From Nocardia goodfellowii (GTDB taxonomy: Bacteria; Actinomycetota; Actinomycetes; Mycobacteriales; Mycobacteriaceae), in contig NZ_JAGGMR010000001.1 in NCBI RefSeq assembly GCF_017875645.1, forward strand, positions 4,898,001 through 4,962,000: DNA of 64,000 nucleotides. Direction: 5' to 3'. The translations under genes were made by a program, and so were the position numbers. Under the pieces are notes generated by a model. That model was not told the origin of the DNA. It saw only the letters and a program-made list of their open reading frames with translations, and did no database searches. Below are positions 1-7,398 of the stretch, piece by piece. Positions within the stretch are counted from its first letter, which is position 1, and every line of letters begins with the position of its first letter.

Positions 1-207
1 GATATAGCTGTTGGCCGTATCGAGAAACGCGCTCACTCAAACTCCGATCAAGGGGTCACCTTCGCCGGAGATCCTGCCACGGGCTTTGTTACCGCCTGTT
101 ACCGACTGCTCTCGCGGATGTAATACCTTCGGCTCTCGCGGGCACACAGCGGCAAAATTTCGATGGCTGCCGGGCCGGGCTGATGGTTGATCGGCGTCAC
201 CGGCTCG
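1..207. other. Window edge, no supported gene
   Basis: An open frame on the plus strand runs from base 1 to a TAA at 121-123 and could be the last 40 codons of a gene that begins outside the window. It shows no recognisable motif, so this is only a possibility. A 7-base direct repeat (GTTACCG at 88-94 and 98-104) lies inside it. Nothing else is supported before the stop of the minus-strand gene at 208. Confidence 0.2.
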
Positions 208-852
208 TCAGTCCTCGGTCATCTTGGGTAGCACGCGTTCGAGGGCCGCGACCGAACCGTCGATCGCGAGTCCCATGGTCTTCGCCGTCCGCAGCGTCAT
301 CGCCCCGGTGAAGAGTGCGACGAAAACCTGCGGCGGCGCGGTGACCGTAGCGTCGGGTCGGCGTTCAGTGGCGCAGGGGCGCACGTCGATCCGGCCCCGA
401 TCGGCGATGATGTCGCACCCGTCGGTCAGGTCGCCGAGACGAACGATGCTCACCGGCTGGTCGGGTGTGGCGTCGGTGCACAGGTGACGCAGCGGCAGTG
501 CGAACCAGTGCACCCGGAACGCGTCGTCCGCTGGCGGAACGACCATCAGCGGGGCGCCCCAGCGCGTCAGCTCGCGGACCACGCCGCCGAGGTCGCGGCC
601 GCGGCGGGTGAGACTGATCAGCGTGGCAGCGACCGGCGGCGGTTCATCGTGGCGTGCGATCAGCCCGGTGCTCTCCATGTCGCGGAGGCGGTCGGCCAGC
701 AGGTTGCTGGCGATCCCAGGCAGCCCGCGGCGCAGGTCGGAGAAGCGGCAGGGGCCTTGGGTGAGCAGCTCGCGGACGATCAGCAGGATCCAGCGGTCGC
801 CCACAAGATCGAGGGCGCGTGCCATCGAGCAGTACTGGTTGTACGAGCGCAT
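208..852 (-). CDS. HxlR-family winged-helix transcriptional regulator
   Basis: The first ~95 residues are a HxlR-type winged helix. They include the family's N-terminal Cys (Cys8, in NQYCSMARAL), the DRW segment and the RFSDLRRGLPGIASNLL recognition region. HxlR proteins are DNA-binding regulators, often redox- or electrophile-responsive. At 214 aa the protein is longer than a minimal HxlR (about 110 aa). The extra C-terminal ~110 residues have no motif I can name; long HxlR proteins often carry a sterol-carrier-like domain there. It is divergent from the SnoaL-like gene at 934, which is its likely target, and the 81-base intergenic region carries repeats that could be its operator. Confidence 0.85.
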   Translation of the reverse strand: MRSYNQYCSMARALDLVGDRWILLIVRELLTQGPCRFSDLRRGLPGIASNLLADRLRDMESTGLIARHDEPPPVAATLISLTRRGRDLGGVVRELTRWGAPLMVVPPADDAFRVHWFALPLRHLCTDATPDQPVSIVRLGDLTDGCDIIADRGRIDVRPCATERRPDATVTAPPQVFVALFTGAMTLRTAKTMGLAIDGSVAALERVLPKMTED

Positions 853-869
853 ATCGGCAGCCTAGCATT

Positions 870-911
870 GTGGTTGAAAATCTCTATTAGGTGGTTTAAT
901 TTCTCAACTAC
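870..911. promoter_or_regulatory. Candidate HxlR operator in a divergent promoter
   Basis: GTGGTTGA (870-877) is repeated as GTGGTTTA (891-898), two helical turns apart. TCAACTAC (904-911) is its near-perfect inverted copy. The repeats fill the AT-rich gap between the HxlR gene and the gene at 934. Repeat spacing and position suggest a binding site for the adjacent regulator; this is inference. Confidence 0.45.
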
Positions 912-933
912 GTTACTAGCAAGGGAGATCGCT

Positions 934-1314
934 ATGACCGTCGTCGACGACCGCGCACCCGCTGTGCTCAGGGAGTACTACCGGATCCTCACCGGCGGGA
1001 TCGAGAACTACGCGGATGGCGGGGAACTGGCCCCGCTACTCGCCGAAGACCTGCATTTCGAGGGCCCGATCGCCGGGCAGGTGATCGGGGCGGCGGCGTT
1101 TCTGCGGGGAGTGCGGGGGTTCATCGCCAATGTCCAGAAGATCGACATGATTCAGGAGGTCCACGGCCCAGAGGGCACCGCCGTGCTCTACGACGCCCAA
1201 CTGCCCAAGGGCACCTCTCGGCTCACCGAGTTCTTCACCTTCGCCGAGGGCAAGATCCAGCGGCTGTGCATCTTGTACGACCCTGCCGACTACCTCGCCA
1301 AGGGCGGTGCCTGA
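934..1314 (+). CDS. SnoaL/NTF2-like protein
   Basis: This 126-aa protein has the size and pattern of the NTF2/SnoaL fold: an N-terminal helix, then a cone-shaped beta sheet with the segments LLAEDLHFEGP and RLTEFFTFAEGKIQRLCILYDP. Members are small cyclases, isomerases or ligand binders, and no specific substrate can be read from the sequence. The ATG at 934 has a good ribosome binding site (AAGGGAG). It is transcribed away from the HxlR gene and is followed by a strong terminator, so it is a single-gene unit. Confidence 0.75.
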   Translation: MTVVDDRAPAVLREYYRILTGGIENYADGGELAPLLAEDLHFEGPIAGQVIGAAAFLRGVRGFIANVQKIDMIQEVHGPEGTAVLYDAQLPKGTSRLTEFFTFAEGKIQRLCILYDPADYLAKGGA

Positions 1315-1340
1315 GGGCCGGGATGTCGCTCTGCGAACAA

Positions 1341-1386
1341 GACCGCCGCCGCTCGACATTGTGAAATGCCTCGAGCGGCGGCGGTC
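1341..1386 (+). terminator. Strong hairpin terminator after the SnoaL-like gene
   Basis: A perfect 16-bp stem pairs 1341-1356 with 1371-1386 around a 14-base loop. It lies 26 bases after the stop at 1314 and before the convergent gene ending at 1406, so it may serve both strands. It lacks a long T run. Confidence 0.75.
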
Positions 1387-1405
1387 CTGGCCGTTCCGGT
1401 GTCAT

Positions 1406-1624
1406 TCAGGGGCGGCACAGTGCGCGCTCGACCCCGCGCAAGGCGACCGCCATCGGGTGCGGTGACTGGCTGTAGGGGTCGATAATCCATTTGACCAGGG
1501 CCAGCGGGGGTCCGAAGACCTGGCACAGGGGTGGTACGGGGGTGATGGGTCCGGCGTTCGCGACGGCGTTGGATCCCGCGATCAGCGAACCCGTGACGGC
1601 CAGAACTACCAGCATTCTTCGCAC
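1406..1624 (-). CDS. Small secreted protein
   Basis: From a GTG at 1624 this encodes 72 residues. A ribosome binding site (GAAGGA, 9 bases upstream) decides the start; longer in-frame extensions have none. The N-terminus (RRMLVVLAVTGSLIAGSNAVANA) is a clear signal peptide with an AxA-type cleavage site. The mature part is about 45 residues with two Cys. Short secreted proteins of this type are common in Nocardia and mycobacteria, and the function is unknown. Confidence 0.55.
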   Translation of the reverse strand: MRRMLVVLAVTGSLIAGSNAVANAGPITPVPPLCQVFGPPLALVKWIIDPYSQSPHPMAVALRGVERALCRP

Positions 1625-1794
1625 GAGTATTCGTCCTTCTGTATCCGTCGAACATTCGAGTACTGTGCTGGTTTCGGCACTTCCAGGGACTTCGTTACGC
1701 AGGGCTGCGAAGGCGATATCGGTTGCGCCCGTGCCGGTTCGGGGCTGTCGCGCCCCGGCGGTCGGCGAGACGCCGCATACCGATGCCGTCTCCC

Positions 1795-3324
1795 TCACCG
1801 AACGTCCGTTGTTGTGGCGTCGCTGGTTACTTTCGGGTGGGGCGTGCCGCTACCGGTCCGTGTATCCGGCGTGGCGGCAACAGGTTTGATCACCCACCAC
1901 GCGATCGCGGTCCACATCGATGCCAGCACGACAGCCCCGAAGAGGTCGGTGGGGTGGTGCGCCCCGGCATAGAGGCGCTGGACCCCGACCATTACCGGAA
2001 TCAGGAGCGCGGCGGCCGCGACCAACCGGTACTGCCAACGTCGGGTGCCGGCCCATACCAGCGCGGCCGTGCCCGCGTACAGCGTCAGCGAGGCGGCGAC
2101 ATGCCCGGAAGGGAAACTGGCGGTGGGCGGCAGATCGGGGTTCAAGTGCGCCACCCGGGGGCGGTCGCGATCGACGATCGCGGCGGTGGTGAGAAACAGG
2201 GTGATCTCGCCGAACAGCGCGACGGCGAGGAACAACACCGGTCGCCAACTGCGGAAAACAGCCAGCGCCAGGGCGGCGACGACGAGCGCGCCCACGATGA
2301 TCGCGACGGTGTCGCCGAGCTCCCCGAACACGACGAGGACGGAGGTCAGGGTGGAAGTGCGGTGATCCGCCAGCATCGCCACCACCTGGTGGTCCCATCG
2401 CAGCACGGAGGTATTGGCTTCCAGCGCGCGAATCGACAGGCCGATTCCCAGGATCAGTCCGACGAGCAGCACCCACGCGACCGCGATCTCCCCGACTCCG
2501 CGCCAGGGATGCTCCGAAGCGCGCGGATGACGAAGCGGAACCGGTCGCAAATCGTCTTCGGATTCGGGCGGCACGTCGCCGGGCAGCGGGCCGGCATCGA
2601 TGCCGGTGTCTCGCCGCCATCGGTGAAACGCGACGGCCGTCAGGATCAGCCAGAGCGAACCGAGTAGCCAGCCCGCGAGCACGTCGGTGAGGTAATGCAC
2701 GCCCAAGGCCACCCGGCTGAACCCGATGGCCGTCACGAGCAGCGTCGTCGACGCGATGAGCACTCGCCGCACGCCCGGCCGCTGGATGGGTATGAACACC
2801 AGCGCGACAACTCCGAAACACACCAGCGAACTCATCGCGTGGCCGCTGGGGAAGCTCCACCCGCCGACACTGTGCACCGGGGTCTCCACCACCGGGCGCA
2901 ACCGTCCGACGAGTGCTTTGACCACCGCGTTGAGGATCAAACCGCCTGCGCCGGTAAGCAATACGTAGACCGCGAGTCGCGGCAGACCGCGCAGGAACAG
3001 CCAGAGCGCACCGACGGCGAGCACCGAGACCAGCACCGCGGTCGCCCCGACATTGGTGACCCCGAGCAGGACCTGGCGCAGCATTCGATGCTGCGCCACC
3101 ACACCGACCAGGCTGTCGGACACGGCTTGATCCGCGGCCTGCAACGGTTCCCATCGCGTCCGGACCAACGCGGTGAGCAAACCGAACCCCAGACCGATGG
3201 CCACCGTGCCCAGCAACGCCGCGGCGCTGCGCACAACGAAGCGTTCGGTAGCCGTGTCGGAACCGATCGGACCGGGGTCGTCCGTGCTGGTCGCGACCTC
3301 ACCGGTGTGCCGGTCGACAGACAA
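1795..3324 (-). CDS. Tandem-domain PAP2 membrane phosphatase
   Basis: This membrane protein of about 509 aa contains two type-2 phosphatidic acid phosphatase units. The N-terminal unit is complete: KALVGRLRP, FPSGHAMSS and SRVALGVHYLTD supply the three catalytic motifs. The C-terminal unit keeps DRDRP, FPSGHVAAS and QRLYAGAHHPTD, with Ala at the motif-1 Lys position and Gln for the motif-3 Ser. PAP2 enzymes dephosphorylate lipid phosphates at the membrane surface; the substrate here is unknown. The start is taken as a TTG at 3324 because GGGAGG lies 7 bases before it. The longer ATG form (3345) has no ribosome binding site. It looks like an internal duplication or fusion, since most PAP2 proteins have one unit. 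Confidence 0.85.
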   Translation of the reverse strand: MSVDRHTGEVATSTDDPGPIGSDTATERFVVRSAAALLGTVAIGLGFGLLTALVRTRWEPLQAADQAVSDSLVGVVAQHRMLRQVLLGVTNVGATAVLVSVLAVGALWLFLRGLPRLAVYVLLTGAGGLILNAVVKALVGRLRPVVETPVHSVGGWSFPSGHAMSSLVCFGVVALVFIPIQRPGVRRVLIASTTLLVTAIGFSRVALGVHYLTDVLAGWLLGSLWLILTAVAFHRWRRDTGIDAGPLPGDVPPESEDDLRPVPLRHPRASEHPWRGVGEIAVAWVLLVGLILGIGLSIRALEANTSVLRWDHQVVAMLADHRTSTLTSVLVVFGELGDTVAIIVGALVVAALALAVFRSWRPVLFLAVALFGEITLFLTTAAIVDRDRPRVAHLNPDLPPTASFPSGHVAASLTLYAGTAALVWAGTRRWQYRLVAAAALLIPVMVGVQRLYAGAHHPTDLFGAVVLASMWTAIAWWVIKPVAATPDTRTGSGTPHPKVTSDATTTDVR

Positions 3325-3900
3325 TGCGAAACCTCCCGCGCTCATGCCACACCCGCGGGGGTGGCGAAAGACCGACCGTCAAGTCCTGTTCGTTGTCCCC
3401 GAGTTCCCCGAACGAGCGATCGCAATCACCGGCCCCGCCACCGTGGTCCGTACTGACACGGGTTCATTGCAGACGTTCAATTCCGCGCTCACCCACAGGC
3501 TCTCCGCTCCGAATCGGGTAGCGCGACCTTCGCTGCGCACTGAAAGATATTGGCACGCCCCAGTTCTCGAGGTTGTGAAATCAAGCCGCAGACGAGAATC
3601 GCCGATCAGCGCGTCTTGGCGAAGCCCTTTACGGTCGTGATTTCCACGCGGGGAGACCATGCCGGGAACGCCGTCGTGCGACTTCGGGTGCCGCATCGGG
3701 CAGGCAAATTTCACCACACCTATCGCGCTCAGATCCGCAGGCAGCGGGTGCCCACGTCGAAGCGGCGTTCGGCGGGGATTCCGGGGCTAGCGATGTAGCT
3801 ACCGATCAGCTAATTCCATGGTTACAATGGTCGCGAGCGTGTCGTTTCAGAGGACTTATGGAACCGGGCCATCGCGCCCCCGCATAGGAAACTCGGGACA
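3325..3900. other. Intergenic region without a supported gene
   Basis: This gap of about 575 bases lies between the phosphatase start and the small zinc-ribbon gene. Open frames exist on both strands, but none has a family motif, convincing composition or a ribosome binding site. It should hold the phosphatase promoter and that of the gene at 3901. I see no strong hairpin or repeat. Confidence 0.5.
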
Positions 3901-4140
3901 ATGACCTTTATCGCCCACCTCGATTTCGACAGGTTTTTCGGCCCACCACTGGTGTGCCCGGCGTGCGGTTCAGCCGCCATCGGCTTCACCCACGGCCACA
4001 GCGATACCCCCTTCCATTGCCGGACCTGCGAGACGAGCTGGCAATGGTCGGGCGCGGCGTCCGCCCTGGAGGTGGACGATCCCGATACGGTCCGGCCCGA
4101 TGCTTCCGACGCGGTTCGCGTCGCAGGTGCGGGGCATTGA
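3901..4140 (+). CDS. Small zinc-ribbon protein
   Basis: This 79-residue protein has two paired cysteines (CPAC near residue 20 and CRTC near residue 40), the pattern of a four-Cys zinc ribbon. The spacing between the pairs resembles an RNA-polymerase-like or rubredoxin-like knuckle. The C-terminal third is acidic and low complexity. AGGAAA lies 12-15 bases before the ATG, a weak ribosome binding site. No partner gene is evident: it converges with the membrane protein ending at 4163. It could bind nucleic acid or protein; there is no way to choose. Confidence 0.5.
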   Translation: MTFIAHLDFDRFFGPPLVCPACGSAAIGFTHGHSDTPFHCRTCETSWQWSGAASALEVDDPDTVRPDASDAVRVAGAGH

Positions 4141-4162
4141 GCTGATCGGCACCTCCGGGCTG

Positions 4163-4579
4163 TCACAAGCCGGAATGAACGCGTGCCGGAGCCGAGGGTC
4201 GCTGCCGTCGTTCATGCCACCGCTGAAAGGCGGCCACGGCTAAAGCCGTGATACCCACCGGCAAGAAATACGCTGCAGCCCCGAACATGGAATCAGTTGT
4301 CGGCACGGCCGAGATCGAACCGACTATCAACACCGCCGCGACAAGCCACGAGCTACCGCGCAGAGCAGTCACGGCGGGAAGGGCGCAGAGCACCACGGGA
4401 ATCGCCAACAGCAGGGCGAGCGCCGCACCGTAGCGCGTAAAAATGGTTTGCCCACAGGCGGAATCCATCTGCACTACGTCGCAGGAGGAGATCTGGTAGA
4501 CAGGCTCGGCCGCGATCAGCACACTCCACAGCGAAGTCGCTGCAGCCAGCAGGAGCCACGTCACCCGCGGCGCTTTCAT
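4163..4579 (-). CDS. Small four-helix membrane protein
   Basis: The 138-aa product has four hydrophobic segments: residues ~6-25, ~48-68, ~76-92 and ~97-118. The first loop holds Cys residues (SSCDVVQMDSACGQ) that could form an extracytoplasmic disulfide. The basic C-terminus should be cytoplasmic. The ATG overlaps the stop of the TetR gene (ATGA), so the two are translated together, and the TetR protein probably controls its own gene and this one. I cannot name a family. Confidence 0.65.
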   Translation of the reverse strand: MKAPRVTWLLLAAATSLWSVLIAAEPVYQISSCDVVQMDSACGQTIFTRYGAALALLLAIPVVLCALPAVTALRGSSWLVAAVLIVGSISAVPTTDSMFGAAAYFLPVGITALAVAAFQRWHERRQRPSAPARVHSGL

Positions 4580-5382
4580 GACAATGCCGCCGCTCTGATA
4601 GCGGCGGCCACGCCGTCGAGGATGAGCTCCAGTCCGAAGTGAAAGTCCTCTCCGGCGGGGTCGTCGGTGGGAGGCAGGAACTCGAAGAGCCCCGAGGCGA
4701 ACAGCGCCGCGGCGTCGGGAAAACGGTTGGGGTCCACCAATGCTGACAGTTGGCGACCGTAGGTTTGCTCGTGCTCCAGTTGGGCTGTGCCGTCGGACAG
4801 CCATCCTTGGGCGAGTTGCTGGGTCAGCAGGTCCGCGTTGCGCACGTATCCGCTGACGACGGTGAGGATGCCCAGTTGGGCGGCGGGATCGAGGCCGGTG
4901 TCGCGGAGGGCGCGCAGGCCGGCGTCGAGCCAGCCGACGAGGTGCGGGCCGCGTGGGGGACCGGAGGTCGGCAGTTGGGCGAGCCAGGGACGGCGGCGAT
5001 GGACGGCCCATTGCGCGAGCGCCCACCGGCGCAGCATGTCGCGCCAATCATCATGGGGTGGCGCGTATTCCGGCGGGGATCCGAAGGCGAGATCACCCAT
5101 CAGAGCCAGAAGTTCCTCTTTGGACCCGACGTGGCGGTAGAGCGACATCGGGGTTACGCCGAGTTCGGCCGCGAGCTTGGGCAGGGTGGCGCCCGGCAAT
5201 CCGTCGCGGTCGGCCAGTTCGACGGCGGTGCGTACCACCCGGTCGACGTCGAGCGCGGGGGGCCGCCCGAGCCGGGATCCCTTGTGTACGCGCCAGAGTC
5301 GGGCCAGATCGGCGGGGAGGTCGGCGCTCAAGGAACTCACTCTCCAGTCTGATGCGTGCCTTTCCGAACCAGGGTATAACAC
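4576..5382 (-). CDS. TetR-family transcriptional regulator
   Basis: A TetR helix-turn-helix is clear (LPKLAAELGVTPMSLYRHVGSKEELLALM), preceded by ALDVDRVVRTAVELADRDGLPGATL. The C-terminal ~160 residues are helical, as in the ligand-binding domain, and resemble the TetR_C group found with antibiotic and drug regulators. The longest form begins at a GTG at 5382; GTG 5340 is also possible, and both precede the DNA-binding domain. It is divergent from the membrane protein at 5441 and overlaps the small membrane gene at 4579 by 4 bases. A candidate operator lies at 5387-5403. Confidence 0.9.
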   Translation of the reverse strand: MLYPGSERHASDWRVSSLSADLPADLARLWRVHKGSRLGRPPALDVDRVVRTAVELADRDGLPGATLPKLAAELGVTPMSLYRHVGSKEELLALMGDLAFGSPPEYAPPHDDWRDMLRRWALAQWAVHRRRPWLAQLPTSGPPRGPHLVGWLDAGLRALRDTGLDPAAQLGILTVVSGYVRNADLLTQQLAQGWLSDGTAQLEHEQTYGRQLSALVDPNRFPDAAALFASGLFEFLPPTDDPAGEDFHFGLELILDGVAAAIRAAALS

Positions 5383-5386
5383 TCAA

Positions 5387-5403
5387 AGTATAAGACATAT
5401 ACT
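5387..5403. promoter_or_regulatory. Candidate TetR operator
   Basis: The sequence AGTATA-AGACA-TATACT is a 17-bp inverted repeat with perfect 6-bp arms. It lies between the TetR gene and the divergent membrane gene and just outside the regulator's longest start. Size and position fit a TetR-family operator controlling both directions. Confidence 0.6.
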
Positions 5404-5440
5404 AACCACGGCGACCGCGGTCGTCGGGAGCGGAACCGCC

Positions 5441-6100
5441 ATGATTCGCAAGGTCACCGGCACAGCGGGGTTGATCGCCGCAGTGCTCACGCTCGTTGAG
5501 CTGCCCCTGTACTTCGTCTATGCCGGCCCGCCGCCGGACTGGAACGTTTTCACCCGCAGCGTGTTCGGCCTCACCGGATTGACGTTCTTCGTCGTGTTCA
5601 TGTCGGGCCTCCGCTATCTGGTGAAAGCTCAGGCGCCGCACTATGAATGGGTCGGCGGCCTCGCGACCGTGGCAGGCCTGATGTGGATCACGGTTTCGTT
5701 CGTCTCCACCGGCCTCGAGGTGGGGGCGGTGATCGAAGCCGCCGAACCGATCGATCCGACGATCACCGTGACGGGCACCTACATCCTGTACGGCTCGATC
5801 TCGAAGCTGCTGATGGCACTGTTCCTGTGCGCCTTCGGTTTCGGCATGTCGAAGGCGCGCCTGTTGCCGAGCTGGACGGTGTGGTCGGCCTATTTCCTCG
5901 CCGTGGCTCAGCTGCTGTTCGTCCCGTCGCTGTATTTTGGGAACAATCCCGCGAACTTCTACGCCGCCAACGGCTGGGGCACCACCGCCACCATGGGCGG
6001 CCTGATGGTGGTGTGGCTCTTGGCCATCAGCGTCAGCATGCTGCGTGCGAGTGATCCCGACCGATCCATGGCCGCGGCCGCACACCCGGCCGCGCCGTAG
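5441..6100 (+). CDS. Multi-pass membrane protein, DUF4386-like
   Basis: This 219-aa protein has about seven hydrophobic segments. The order of segments and the FGNNPANFYAANGWG loop are reminiscent of small DUF4386-type integral membrane proteins; the family assignment is tentative. The ATG at 5441 follows GGGAGCGG. It is divergent from the TetR gene with the candidate operator between them, which makes it the most likely regulated target. No catalytic motif is visible, and its job (stress, efflux or lipid sensing) is unknown. Confidence 0.65.
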   Translation: MIRKVTGTAGLIAAVLTLVELPLYFVYAGPPPDWNVFTRSVFGLTGLTFFVVFMSGLRYLVKAQAPHYEWVGGLATVAGLMWITVSFVSTGLEVGAVIEAAEPIDPTITVTGTYILYGSISKLLMALFLCAFGFGMSKARLLPSWTVWSAYFLAVAQLLFVPSLYFGNNPANFYAANGWGTTATMGGLMVVWLLAISVSMLRASDPDRSMAAAAHPAAP

Positions 6101-6351
6101 CCGACGGTGACGGCAACGTCGGAGTCGTTGCGCCGACTTGTCCGGCGGACGCGTATTGCTATCTGTCTCAGACATATCCGAGAGTCGACCAAGGGGTCGG
6201 CGACGAAAAAATAGCCCCTTTGTCGGTGCGTCCCAGTCGTAGTGCCGACGTGTTATGGCGGGTAACAATCTTTCCGCATTCGCTGCACAGATTCCCTGGT
6301 CGATTGATACATTTCGCCAATCACCACTGTAGCTTTGAGGACGAGCACCAT

Positions 6352-7398
6352 ATGTTCGACTGGGATATCTTGCGCAGCACCTCTAGCGTTCGTGTACTGA
6401 TACGGCTCGCCGAAGAACGCGGCATGACGGCGGCGGAATGCTTGGAGGGCACTTCCCTCGCCGTCCGGGCCGTCATTGACTCAGACGCCGCGATCACCGC
6501 CCGCCAGGAAATCCGGGTGGTCCGGAATCTGCTAGCCCGGTTCGGCGACGAACCCGGCCTGGGGGTGGAAGCCGGTGGGCGCTACGAGGTTTCGCTGTAC
6601 GGGCCATGGGGGCTGGCCCTGCTGTCGAGCCGGACGCTGCGCGAAGTGATCGACGTGGCGCTGCGGCATCTGGATCTGGTCTCCGCGTTCGGCCGGCTCA
6701 CCTTTCTGGAGCGGGACGGCGAAGGACGATTTCTGTTGGACGGCACCGGGATTCCCGAGGATGTAGGCGCTTTTCTCGCGGAACGGGCGCTGGCCGGGAT
6801 CCAGACCATCGGCAAGGAACTGTTCTCCGTCGCCGTGCCGATTCACCGGGTGGCCTTCCGGCACGCCGCCCCGACCGACACCGCGCGCCATCGCGCGGTG
6901 TTCGGTGTCGAGCCTTCTTTCGACGCCCCTGCCAACGTAGTCGCTTTCGACGCCGCCCAACTCGACGCGCCGCTGCCGCAACCCAATGCCCGGGCGCGCG
7001 AGACCTGCGAGCGGCTGTGCCGCGATCTGCTGGCGCGCCGGCGGGCTCGCACCGGGGTGGCCGGCTCGGTTCGGGACATGTTGGTCCGCAATCCGGGGGA
7101 GATTCCCGATCAGGCCACGGTCGCGGCGGGGTTGTTCCTGAGCGCACGTACCCTGTCGCGTCGGCTGAGCGAGGAGGGCACCTCGTTCCGTGCGTTGCTC
7201 GACGAGGTGCGCCAGATGCTCTCCGAGGAACTGCTCGTGCACACCGATATGACCACCGAACAGGTCGCCGCGCGGCTCGGATACGCGGAAGCGGCCTCGT
7301 TCATCCGGGCCTTCCGGCGTTGGCAGGGCTGTCCGCCACAGGAATTCCGCGCCCGTTCGGCACCACCGAAGGCACGCCGGATCCCCGAGTTGGTCTGA
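6352..7398 (+). CDS. AraC-family regulator (arabinose-binding-like N-domain)
   Basis: From ATG 6352 the protein is 348 aa. The N-terminal two thirds match the AraC sensing domain found in OruR/ArgR-like regulators (LLARFGDEPGLGVEAGGRY, then FLERDGEGRFLLDG). The C-terminal ~100 residues are the double helix-turn-helix: ATVAAGLFLSARTLSRRLSE and then MTTEQVAARLGYAEAASFIR followed by FRRWQGCPPQEFR. A longer in-frame start at 6220 lies in an AT-rich leader and lacks homology-like sequence. It converges with the exporter gene, ending one base before that gene's stop codon, and its target is not obvious. Confidence 0.88.
   Translation: MFDWDILRSTSSVRVLIRLAEERGMTAAECLEGTSLAVRAVIDSDAAITARQEIRVVRNLLARFGDEPGLGVEAGGRYEVSLYGPWGLALLSSRTLREVIDVALRHLDLVSAFGRLTFLERDGEGRFLLDGTGIPEDVGAFLAERALAGIQTIGKELFSVAVPIHRVAFRHAAPTDTARHRAVFGVEPSFDAPANVVAFDAAQLDAPLPQPNARARETCERLCRDLLARRRARTGVAGSVRDMLVRNPGEIPDQATVAAGLFLSARTLSRRLSEEGTSFRALLDEVRQMLSEELLVHTDMTTEQVAARLGYAEAASFIRAFRRWQGCPPQEFRARSAPPKARRIPELV

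Noticed and set aside
3379..3717. 112-codon open frame on the minus strand
   Set aside because: No ribosome binding site, no motif, and amino-acid use unlike the neighbouring genes.
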